A DNA stretch of 64,000 bases, taken from assembly GCA_964036155.1 (NCBI GenBank), contig OZ038422.1:68781201-68845200 (forward strand), written 5' to 3'. This document shows positions 38,234 to 49,600 of this stretch, in pieces. Position numbers and translations under genes: made by a program. How positions within the stretch are numbered: position 1 is the stretch's first letter; each line of letters begins with the position of its first letter. The notes under the pieces are model-generated. The model was not told where the DNA came from. It ran no database searches and saw only the letters and a program-made list of their open reading frames with translations. This DNA is from Diploscapter coronatus (Eukaryota; Nematoda; Chromadorea; Rhabditida; Rhabditidae).

Positions 38234-39986
38234 AATCTGAATGAGAATGACGATTCAACGATTCACAGCATTCAGATATTCAAATATAGATGAGAAGGAG
38301 TGAGATTGCGCGCGCATTTCATAAACAAATAACGATTCCCAATTAGGTAATCCGTCTGCAGGTCATTCTCCAATCGAATTGCATATAAAATAGTGAAAAA
38401 CAGGTTGTCCCCTAACAAAACCATACCAAATCGTAGCAACTAGTAGTAGTGCATTAGTAACTATTTACAGGATGAAAAAGTAAATTGACCGACTGGAGAT
38501 TGGGAGTGGGGCATGAGAAAATCACTGACAGAAGGAGAAGGAGAGTAATGCACTCGGCAAGGACAACATCTACACTCCTCACTCATCACTACTGACTCTG
38601 CGATTCTGACTGATTCTGACTGCATACTTACTGTCGTCATTAAGGTTAATGGCATTATTAGAGAAAACTTGTCGAGTCGATTTGGGAACTAGCCAATGTC
38701 CATTTTTTCTACACATTTTATTCGTTTTATTTATGTTACGACATAAGGAAATGCAGTGCAAACCAAGCAAAAATGCATGACAGTCAGACTAGTTTCGTCA
38801 AAAATTCAACTACTGATTTTTATCGCCGCGCAGACAAAGTATCGAAGTTAACGAAGATCATAAATTATTCAACTTAGAGGAATAGAGTGTAGTGACGTGT
38901 GATGTTACCTGTTGTTGACTAACTTTCGATCTACAACTCTTTACGACTCATCATCTGTGTGCATGGTTTGCTCTGCAGCACAATTGACGTAAAGAGGATG
39001 CAAATCGATAGTTGAACTTTGGAGAGGAAGCTACAACATTTCAGGGCAATTCAATAATAAGTTGAGTTAAGAGGCCACGCCCTGCCTGACTCCATATGTT
39101 TGCGTTGACAATACGACTGCTGAAGGCTGACTGCGATATGATTTGAGGTCGCATGAACGGAACGAAAAAGAAAAGGGAATGGGATGGGAGAGGAGAAAGT
39201 AAAGAAAACATGAAGAAGGACTGAGCTGAGTTGGTGAGTTGCGTAATACAAATGAGGTGATGAGGAGAGGATGAGTGAGTGAGTCTGTGAGTCTCTCCCT
39301 GCTCTGCTCTGCTCTCTAACGGACTGGTCGGCCGCTCTATGTGCTGCTAATTGTCCCTCTCCTTCCTCCTTCCTCTCGTCAAACAAACCGTCACTTTCCC
39401 TGCTGCTGCTGCTCGTAGTCGTGTTCCTCAACATCAAAGCCGCAAATCAGCAATCACAGATATGCACGCTTCTGACAGATGAATCGAATGTTTAGATGGA
39501 GAATCAGAAAGACAGAAACAGACAGTAGCAAGCAGAAAGAGCGCTCAGCAAATGCAACATGCGTAAACACATTACAGCGACCATGCATAAATTAGGAGAA
39601 TCAACGAAATTCACGAAACGCTCCCCGTTTCTCATTTGATTCGAATTCGATTGCATGAATCGGTAGATGGTGTTTGAACGAGCAAAACATGGCGTATTGT
39701 AACGGTTTCTGATGAGGTATAAGAGGAATGCAATGCCAAACTCTTCGACATTGTCAAGGTTCAAAGAACAACGTGAAGATTGCAAAATTCAACTAGGAAA
39801 TTTGAAAAAATAATAAAAGATAAAATTATCATATGAGAGTTAGCAAAATCATAAGTTGATCTTATGAAAAATTATAAATATGCTATTTCAAAATAATTTA
39901 GGACCGAATATAAAATAATCGATAAAGTTAGATAAAGCTGATTATTTGAATATCTCAATATTAACTAACAAGGAATGTAAGCGGTG

Positions 39987-40304
39987 TGTAAATCACGGAT
40001 CTTGCTCAAAACTGGTATAGGCTACCTAAATCGAATGCGCTGAACACGTTAGACAAGTAGAAAAGCTAAAAGTCCCGAATAGTACCACAATTTGGCTGAG
40101 AATTTCCCTTTTCTGCAGCAGCGAGTAATGGCATTGCCAACACTCGATTTTACAATGTAAACTAATTTAGGATTTTTATTGAAAATTTATGAAGTGAATA
40201 GTTGAAATTAGGAGCTATTCGGGAGCTTTAGCGTTTTTGTTTGATTATTGTAATCAGCGTATTCGATTGGGATTAATTACCGATTTTGAGCGTGATTGTG
40301 ATTT
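39987..40304. repeat. MITE-like element, copy 2
   Basis: Diverged copy of the element at 3361-3680. It starts TAAATCACGGATCTTGCTCA and ends with the inverse (TGAGCGTGATTGTGATTTA). Internal shared blocks include CTAAATCGAATGCGCTGA and TAATCAGCGTATTCGATT. It shows the family is dispersed. Confidence 0.7.
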
Positions 40305-43300
40305 AGTTTACTATTTTCTGTTAGAGATTTTTCAAATTCTGCACTCAATATGTACCAAATTCCATGTCTCTGAAAGCATTTCCATAATTTGCATGAAGGG
40401 TAAATCTCTAAGATTTAGCGCTACGATTTTTGTTCAGTATTTTTAAAGCAATTTTGAGAACAAAATTAGAATATTTCTGCGAGTGAAGATCAGCTTATTA
40501 TTAAAAGAGTGTTAGGAAAAATGAGTGATTAAGAAAACTTCAAAGCATAACGATAGGTGAAAAACAAGAATAATTTATTACTAGTTTTTCCATCTATGAA
40601 ATTATTCTACATGAATTGATAATTAATGTCTGAAAGCGTGTTATAGATAAAAATGAAAGTGATAGCGAATGTGTAATTTTAACTGCTTAGTATCGGAATG
40701 AGCATCTGAATAAGCAGGTGGGTGCTAAATTTAGTGATGATTCATGCGAAAGGCAGCTAGGACAAAATCGTACACCATTGGAGAATTATTACTAAGAAAG
40801 CCCGGACCAAGAAATGGAGTGACGTGGAGGCTGAAGACAGAGGAAAGTCGATAGAATCAAAGGAAGAGTATCGATTGCAGAACGCTGGAGATACAGAAGG
40901 AAGACTGACTCAGTCGGAGGAAAGACATTGACCTTGGAAAGATAAATGAACTGATAGAGGAAAACGATAAAGGAATGATAATGGAAACCTTATCGGGAAA
41001 TTATTCGCCAGGAAAATTGATATTGTGGAAGCGTTATCAAATCATCAAATATCAAAACGAAAATGGGGAAAATTTCTAAATTCCAAATACCAAATATGAT
41101 GAAGAAAACTTGAAATGTTGTCAAATAAATTGAAAAAGTAAATTGCAAAAAATCGAGAATTGAAAAATGCAATGGAGAATGGGGAAATAGAGAGGCAGAC
41201 AGGGCGATGGAGAGTAGCAGAGGCACGCAGCCATCGCGTACAGTTCAGATTTTTCGGAAAGGAAAATAGAAAATAACACATACACACAGGGCAAAGTTTT
41301 GGGAAAATGTTTAGTTGAAAATGATTGGAATGTGGAGAAAAGTAAAGAAGAGGGGAGGAGAGGAGAGGTTAAGGGAGGGAGGAGGGAAAGAGAAGGAACG
41401 AGGACGACGTAGTGACTGAGATGGGGGGGTAGTTTTGACACGGCTAGGCTACTAGGAGGGTGAAGAGATAATATCTGTACAGATTAGAGAGGAATTGCAA
41501 CAAGAAGAGAAGGAAAGGAATGCAGGGAGATTGAGATCAGCCGATAGATGAAACGAGGGAAGAGGATGAAGGGAAAGGCGTGAACATGGAGGAATGCAGA
41601 GGGAAGATAGCAGATCAACATAACATGCATATTACTGAAACACATAATATGTATATCGTTGATTGGGATAATGACGTTATTCAGGTTCCTAGAAGATTCG
41701 ACCGTTACTGTTATACAATAGAAGCATCTAAAACATCAAATCGTCTGACAATATGTAATTTCTCTAGACTAGTTGACGACCATCTAGCATCACATTACAT
41801 CGAACCAAATCAAACTATGCTTGTGAAAACGTTACAATATCCACCATAAATCAATGATTTATCACCTTTTCTAGCGCTATCAAAAATGGCAATGGAGAAG
41901 ATTTGTTGCGTCATTAAAAGATTCTTGCGCAAGAAAGTTCTATAAAATTTCTAAGTTATGCGATCAGTTTCTGGAAGTAAGCGGAAAAATTATTGCAGTT
42001 CCTGACAGATTGCTGAAATTTATACGTGAATTCCATAACAAGGGCGTTTATGAGTGGGAATTGGCGTGGAAACACCACAGAGAGGGGGGAAAAGAAGAAC
42101 TTGGAACCGAACTGCGAACTGCGGATGCTGACAATTCATTCGGGGAAAAATGAAGATGACGTCAAAAAATACGCGAAATATGGTAGGAGCTGAGTGACCA
42201 CGGGGCCACAGGAAAGGACACGCAGAATTGGGGAGTGAGGGAGTGCAGACAAGTGGGAGAGCAGCAGAGGGGCAGAGATAAAGAAAGGTTTCTCTGGTTT
42301 TCTCGCCCTTTTCCTCTCTCAAGTCTTTGAGACTGACTGTGTACCGTTCTTTCTCTTCACTCTTCCTTTCTTTTTCTCCTTTGCGTAGTTTTATTGATTG
42401 CAAAGACGCAAATAGTACAGAGAAGTTGAGATATCAGACAGAGAAAGGAATGCGAATGAGAGAGAGAGAGAGATGGAAAGGAGAGAGTGAGAAAGACTGT
42501 ATGGAAGGAGGAAGATAGGGGAATATCTCGGACAGTCGGTTGGATGGTTGGAGGGAAGCTAACTGAGATCCGTCAATATCCCAATCCTCGTTCGCCTTTC
42601 ATCTCGAATCCCTAAGTATGCAAAGGAATGCGCCTTACTGCCATCGGGGATACACAAATCCGACACAAATGGATTCGATTAAAAAAATGATTGGGAATAA
42701 ATTCAGAAACATCCGCATATTTGGAATGATAAACAGATTGCAATGAATAATTCGGGAAAATACTCCCACAAGTAATATACCAAACTGATCCCCTGAATAG
42801 GCGCATAATCTAAATTTGTCTACTTTTTTTTTTTATTTTCACTAAAAAATTTTGCAAAATTGTTGAAAAACTAGCGAAAAAAGTAAAAAAAAAATTTTTT
42901 TTTTTGGAAAACACGATTTTCCACACTACCCAAATTGAGTTGAAAATTGTTTCGGGCTCAGCGTGGTCGAGTTGTATGAAAAACTCTTCTCGAGTCTCGA
43001 GAGTGAGTTTCGTGAAAAGGTGATTACGTAATTATATATTAGAGTAATTTGATATTAAATCGAAAAAAAAATTGGAATATTATACTAGATTTATTGACGT
43101 ATAATATTTATTCTTTGCTTACTCTATTGGTGAATTGTGTAATTGTTTTAAATTTTCTTGTTAAATTCCGAAAATTTCGAAATCGGTGTAGAATTCGAAA
43201 TGACATTATCCAGGGTTAGGCAAAATTACGGATCTGCTTTAAAATAATTATTAGAAAAACTACGAAAGGATTTCATCTTGATTTTTATATTGTGAGATCT

Positions 43301-43351
43301 CCTTATATGTAGGAACACTTTGTTATGCCATTTGGTATACCTATCCACATA

Positions 43352-44621
43352 CAGTTCCGGTCAAAAGATAGTAAACACCTTGTTTTTTGACCATAACTTT
43401 TTTTCTACTTTACCTATTTTGACAAACTTTTTTTCATTTGAAAGAGGATAAAAAGTTACATAAGTGTGCCAATTTTCAGCTTTCTAGGTATACCAATTCA
43501 CGAGTTATCGATTTATTTCAATTTTTGCGCGGACAAAAGATAGTAAACAGTTTTGAAAATGGTCCAATTAAACCAATTAGCGGGGGATAATTAAGCGCGG
43601 ATATTTTTTCTCGAAAGTAACCTTTTTCATCTATATATTTGCCAAGTTTCAAATCAATTGGATTAGAAATAAGAAAGATACGAATTTTTTTCGGAGACCC
43701 TCCTTAACTATAGAAAATAGTCTATTTTGACGTAGACGCATCAGAAAACGTGATGACGTACGCGAGTGGGTGGAGTTTGGCGAGAAAGAACTCCTGTGTT
43801 TAATTCTCTGATCAAATCTGCATAAGTTCCATATAAATTTCCTTTATGAAAAAAATCATATGAGCACGTTGAGATGAAGAAAAATGAGGTACCCAAAATT
43901 GCTTTGCTTAACTATGAAAAACGTCTTATTTTCATGGAAAAAAAGATTCGGCATATTGTTATCTTTTCGAACAATTTTTCATAGGGTAAGTTTTAACAAT
44001 AATTGTGTAGTTTTAATCGGAGAATCAGATGTAGCCATTTTTCACTTCCTAACTCCATCCACTTGCGTACGTCATCACGTTTTTTGATGCGTAGACGTCA
44101 AAATGGGTTATTTTCTATAGTTAAAAGGGACACCCCGATCCAGAACTGACAAATTCAGAACTGTCCGATCCAAAACTTTTGTTAGCCCAGTCAGACACGC
44201 CTATTCACAAAAGTTCTGAATCGGGCAGTTTTGGATTTGCCAGTTCTGGACCGGAGGTATCCCAATTAAGGAAGGTCCTCGAAAAAAAATCATATCTTTC
44301 TTATTTCTGATCCAACTTATTTGAAACTTGGCAAGTATATAGATGAAGAAGATTACTTTCGAGGAAAAATATCCATGCTTAATTATCTTCCGTTAATTGG
44401 TTTACTTGGACCATTTTCAAAACTGTTTACTATCTTTTGTCCGCGCAAAAATCGAAATAAATCGATAACTCGTGAATTGGTATACCTAGAAAGCTGAAAA
44501 TTGGCACACTTATGTAACTTTTTATCCTCTTTCAAATGAAAAAAAGTTTGTCAAAATAGGTAAAGTAGAAAAAAAGTTATGGTCAAAAAACAAGGTGTTT
44601 ACTATCTTTTGACCGGAACTG
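43352..44621. mobile_element. Large palindromic TA-flanked transposon, 1270 bp
   Basis: The ends CAGTTCCGGTCAAAAGATAG and CTATCTTTTGACCGGAACTG are perfect inverted copies flanked by TA (43350-43351, 44622-44623). The arms stay highly similar for about 430 bp (43352-43790 against 44050-44621), leaving about 260 bp in the centre. The right arm is interrupted by a 141-bp insertion. A second internal copy of the CGGACAAAAGATAGTAAACA motif occurs within each arm. TA target and ends suggest the Tc1/mariner superfamily. No transposase frame. Confidence 0.85.
44125..44265. mobile_element. TTAA-flanked MITE nested in the palindrome, 141 bp
   Basis: TTAA at 44121-44124 and 44266-44269 flanks an element whose ends (AAGGGACACCCCGATCCAGA and TCTGGACCGGAGGTATCCCAA) are inverted copies, with arms of about 60 bp. 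The matching place in the intact left arm of the host element has a single TTAA, so the empty site is visible. TTAA duplication is the hallmark of piggyBac-type insertion. Confidence 0.85.
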
Positions 44622-46625
44622 TATTTATGGGTTTGCGGCCTTCTGAAGTTGACGTTGAAAAAATCATTTTGCAAGGGAGGATATTTTCACTGACACAGTT
44701 GATAAAAGTTGCATGTTTCCTGGAAAAGATACTTTGGTCTTGTTTTTGTTGAAAGGATAAATATTTGCTGGGTTATTGCAAAGATCTGCCTGGTTGAATG
44801 GCTAAATGCATTCCATTAGGCTGGAAGGGAACCTTCTCCTTGGCTGTTTTGCAATCCAATGCATTGGTCAGTCAGCCACAACTGCTACGCACTCTACGCT
44901 CCACGGAATAGCCCGAGCTCGGACTCTATTCTCTCATCCTCCCTCCTTCTTTCTTGCCTCCTTCCTTCTATCTTTCATTCCTTCCTTTCTTTTTCTCTTT
45001 ATCTCCCATTTCCTACATTCTTTCTCAGCCGCGCAGGTCCCTTTTCACATAAACTCTGCTTCGCTCTCAGCACACCAAGCAGTATCAGTTAAACAAATTC
45101 TCATAGATTTTTTTCCTACAAGATTTTCTTCATTTCGTTCTATTTTTGATAAATTTTATATTCACGTCAGAATAAGCCATCTCTGAAATTCTATAATTTA
45201 TATTTATTTATGCACGCACTCGTAGGAATTCATAGTTATGTGATTTCCACTGATTCATGACTCTTAGGAAATTATAAGCTTGTGCTATTTTGCATGGTGC
45301 GTCAAGCGAATTTTTATATCTTGAATATTTTACATTTTGGTCTCACATATTTTATCAAATATTTCCTGCCCCTTTCATGAATTTCATTTCATTTTCATTG
45401 CGAATTCCTATTTCTCGAGTGCATCTCAAGAAGGAGAAAAAACTTATTTGCATCTTTCATGAACGAGTCTTATTTACGCCTACAGCTTTTCTCTAATATC
45501 AGGCTTAAGCCCTTAATTAATTCGTCTTCTTCATGAAGATCAGTTTATATTTTAAGTTAAACCTAGCAGTGCTGTTATCGATTGAAATTTTAGAGCTAAT
45601 CGATGGTGGAAATTGGAGGACTGTTATGATGGTCGTTAATTAAATAGAGAAAACGATATGAATGAATTTGCACAAAGAAGAAGCAGTGGTGAAGAACATC
45701 TAATGTTGAATGGCAAGCTAGAAGAACAGAAGAATCGGCAGACCAGCAATTTGCAATCGACACGACTCGCCCCGAGGTGACTTTTAGTTATATTTAAACA
45801 TTTCGATTCCAAGTGTTTGCATTTATCAGTTGCCCGATTGCTCAATTTCTGCACTATGCATTCTTCTCCTGCCTTCTTTTTATCTCCCCCTTCCCCTTTT
45901 CATTCATTTTTCTCTTCCTCTTTTGGCATCACAAAGGTCTTTCCCTATTCTTTTGCCTATTTGCTGGTGGACTGACGAATTTCCCCTATTCACATTGCCA
46001 TTTTCAGTGTCTGTCTGTGATCTTGGAAAGAGTGAGGATTAGAGCGTAACTGCTCCCACTCTGCCTGACTGATTGACTCGGTTGCTGTTTTTGTTGCAAC
46101 TTGCAATCAATCTCCACTGCTGTTTTTTGCAGTCATTTCCATTCTCCGACATAGTGACAGTTCGAAAGTGCATAATCAATAACGGGTGCAGGACTCTTCC
46201 TCACGGCTTCTCATCATTTATCCAGACATGAAGGAGGCAATATTTTCTTGTCATACTTTTCAGAGTTAAATTCGCGTGATGAATTATCGTGCTCATTTTG
46301 ATGAATAGTTAGGTTCAGCCATTCATTTTTTAATGGCCAGCATTATTCGAAAATTCTGTCATTAGCACTCAGAAACTCTCATAATAAGCTTTCGATACTT
46401 CACCAAAATTACGACGAGTTTATGACGTAAGCAATTCCTTCTGCAATTTTCGGTTTTTTGTTGAAAATTTCCTTTCTGAGAAATTGAGGGTCCGTTTTGC
46501 TCGTTTTCATAAATCGCGTGAACAATTGCTGAATTTTTTTCGGGTAAACTAGGTTTGAAGAATGAGCAACAAACTTTCATGTTTAAAAAATAAATCCTTT
46601 GAATCTCAAATCTTCATTTATTCAG
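44622..46625. other. Upstream region of SLC26 gene, pyrimidine-rich
   Basis: No supported gene. 44.9-46.0 kb is C+T-rich on the + strand (CTTCC, TTTCTC runs), the mirror of the purine-rich interval to the left. It may be a 5' intron or outron of the SLC26 gene, whose first confirmed exon is preceded by a good acceptor at 46623-46625. Confidence 0.4.
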
Positions 46626-46649
46626 GCGTACGATCCTTGCGCCGTTGAG

Positions 46650-49600
46650 ATGATCGATGGAGTGGCGGAGAACAGCAAATCGACAACGACGACGACGAAG
46701 AAGAAGGGCAGCAGAGTAATGCAATTCGTGAAGCAGAGAATGCCCATTCTGCACTGGCTGCCCAACTACAATTGGAAGAGGGACTTTCACGGAGATCTGA
46801 TTGCTGGACTGACTGTCGGCATCATGCATGTTCCACAAGGTCGTCAATATGTTCTCGGAGTTTCCGATTATTTTGCTCTGTTCAGGAATGGCCTATTCTT
46901 CCTTAGCCGGTGTTCCTCCGATGAACGGAATTTACTCCTCATTCTTTGCTTCGTCTGTTTACATGCTCTTTGGAACTTCCAGGCACATCTCAATTGGTAG
47001 AGTATCGTGTTGTTATTATAGAAAAGCTATTGATGATGCAAATAGGTGTATTTGCCGTCGCCTCAATGATGGTTGGAGCAGCCAAGTTGCGACTGGCACC
47101 GACTCCTGAAGAGTGGGCGAGTGGACCTGGAAACGGGACGACTCCTCCTCTAGGCGAATTTATATCCGTTCTGGAATTCACTAGTGCTTTAACTATGGCT
47201 GTTGGAATAGTTCAAGTAAATTTGAAGTTTGACAATTCGGAAAGATAAGTCGTTTCACACAGCATAGAAGGGGAAGACTTTTTCTATCAACCTGCTATGC
47301 CTATTTATGTAATTTCCTTCTATTTTGTTAGAAATTTATATTTTTCGTATCATCTTATAACACAGGAAAGATAAATTATATTCTTAGTTTAGTTTTTTTT
47401 ATCGACTTTCACTGACTAAGACAGTTTGAAACACATCTTCCCCATCAAATTGACAGCCAACAAATCTTATAATCTTCAGCTGATACTCGCAATATGTCGG
47501 CTCGGCTTCCTCACAACGTATTTATCCGATCCTCTGGTAGCTGGCTTCACAACAGGCTCGGCGGCCCATGTTCTGACCTCTCAGCTCAACAAAGTCTTCG
47601 GTGTGAAACTGCCGAGACACGAAGGAGTCGGTATGCTTCCCAGGGTAAGGTTCATCCTTCTTTGATAGATAAATCTAAAGGGCGCAAGCGGAGCCAAATT
47701 TTTGAAGCGATTTTTCGTCATCCGGATTTTCCTTGAATACAAAGCGGTTGGTTTCAGGGAAAAGTTTGCTTAGCAAAGTTGTGACCGACAGACAAGTAGG
47801 TGAACAATTGTGTTTTGTTGACATCTTCTTAAAATCCCAATAACCTACCAAAATGAATATGAAGTTTTAAAATGAGAGATAAACGACATTTTGGATCACC
47901 ATCATCAAATCCTCCAACAGCTTGTGATGGATTAAAGCTTCGCGGCCATTTTTAAAACAAATTTATCCATGAGGAGGACCTTGTCACACCAACTTTATGT
48001 TTTCCTGTTGTAAAATGGAAATTTGGATACATTATTTCAACGTCCAAGTGAGAAAATTCATCCACTTTTCATTTCTGGAATCATTTCAGTCCAACCTTGT
48101 TCTTTCTCCGATTAGAAGGAATGACGGTTTTGAAAATTTCGCAGCTGTTTGAGTGTATTCAAATCCTGCTCGCGAGTTCAATTGACGAAAAATGTTTAAA
48201 AAATTGAATTCAGAAGATGTTTTCTCGACATGATAATTTTCGATGGGGTTATCCATTTCGAAAACGGTAAAAACATTGGAATCAGCAAAAATCAAGCTTT
48301 CATATGAGCTAAATTTTATCCACTAGATTTCTCATTTCAAAACCCACTTGCGCCCTCTAGATAAATTTTACCTCGTGAATGTTTTATTGCATCAAAACTA
48401 TTGCAGATTGTTAAACTCTAAGAATTGATAATCGCCTTAAATTTTGGCAGTAAAATTGGAAAATGTCAATAATTTATGGTTTGCAGATGTGGAGAGACAT
48501 TGTGCTGTCCCTGCCGAAGACCAACTTTATCACGCTGGCGATAAGCATTTTCGGAATTCTCTTCCTCGATTTGAGTCGGACATTCCTCACACCTCAGATA
48601 AAGAAGTTCAGCTCAATTCCACCACCGCTCGAACTGATTTTGGTGAAAATGAACAGAAACGAGAGAAATAAAACATGCAAACTTTCAGGTGATATTTGGA
48701 GTAGCGATTTCGATGATCTTCGAACTGAACGAATATTACAATGTGACGATAGTGAATACGATTCAACGAGGGTAACTCATGATTCAGGACTATTTTTATC
48801 ATATCATGAACGAATGATTCAGTATCCCCACCCCAGCTCTGCCTAATTTCGCGATAATGCCTATGCTCGTGGCGGATGCTATTCCGACAGCCATTGTCTG
48901 TTTCATGTTTGTCGTGTCGATGGGAAAATTATTCGCCAAGAAGCATCACTACAGAGTTGATCCGACACAGGTAAACCATTGACGTATTGCTTTATGACTA
49001 AATAGAAATATAATTCTTGTCATTCTTTAAAAAACGCAAAAAATGCGAAATAACTGACAATTAGTCTTTTCTTATCAGTGAAGAATTGGCCTCTTTATCA
49101 GGAACAATTTTCAGGAGCTATTCGCAATGGGCCTGATGTCCACTGCAGCATCGTTCTTCCCAGTCTACCCGGTCGGAGCCTCTCTTTCGAGATCATCTGT
49201 TTGTGAAATGTCGGGAGCGAATACACTTGTTGGATACCACAAAATAACAACATATTTATGCAATAGAAACAATTTCAGTTGTACACGGTTTTCTCTTCTC
49301 TTCTGGTTTTAAGCGTCATTTTGTTCATAGGCCCTTATCTGGAAGTATTACCGATGGTAAGCCCCTTGCGCAGTTTCGTTTTGTCGACCATAAAGGGACA
49401 GATCTCTGGTTTAGTGCATTCTGGCGTGCATCGTAATTGTGAGTCTGAAGAGTCTCTTCCTGCAGACAAAGCAATTGCCCCGACTTTGGCGAGTTTGCCG
49501 ATATGATTTTGTGAGTCTTTGATCTTCAAACACTGTCGTCGTAAAATTTGGCTGGAAAAATAACAAAACCGGATATGATCATTTGTATGTGAAGTTAGTG

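Larger units (their letters stand above)
33506..43351. other. Long gene-poor interval, purine-rich on the + strand
   Basis: No gene can be supported. From about 33.6 to 42.5 kb the + strand is strongly enriched in G and A (runs of GAGAAG, AGGAGG), so minus-strand frames read as Ser/Leu/Phe/Pro-rich peptides without motifs. It contains the small repeats listed separately, a (TCAG)n-like run at 37336-37351, and a less biased island at 41.6-42.1 kb. It may be the 5' intron and promoter region of the FERM gene. Confidence 0.5.

Noticed and set aside
45813..46049. Hydrophobic open frame that looks like a membrane protein.
   Set aside because: It arises from pyrimidine-rich DNA (TTC, CTT, TCC codons) and an overlapping second frame looks just as hydrophobic. 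No splice or start context.
49415..49510. Earlier acceptor at 49401 considered for this SLC26 exon.
   Set aside because: It would break the conserved membrane segment. The TTTAG at 49411-49414 keeps frame and gives the expected VSLKSLFLQ helix.
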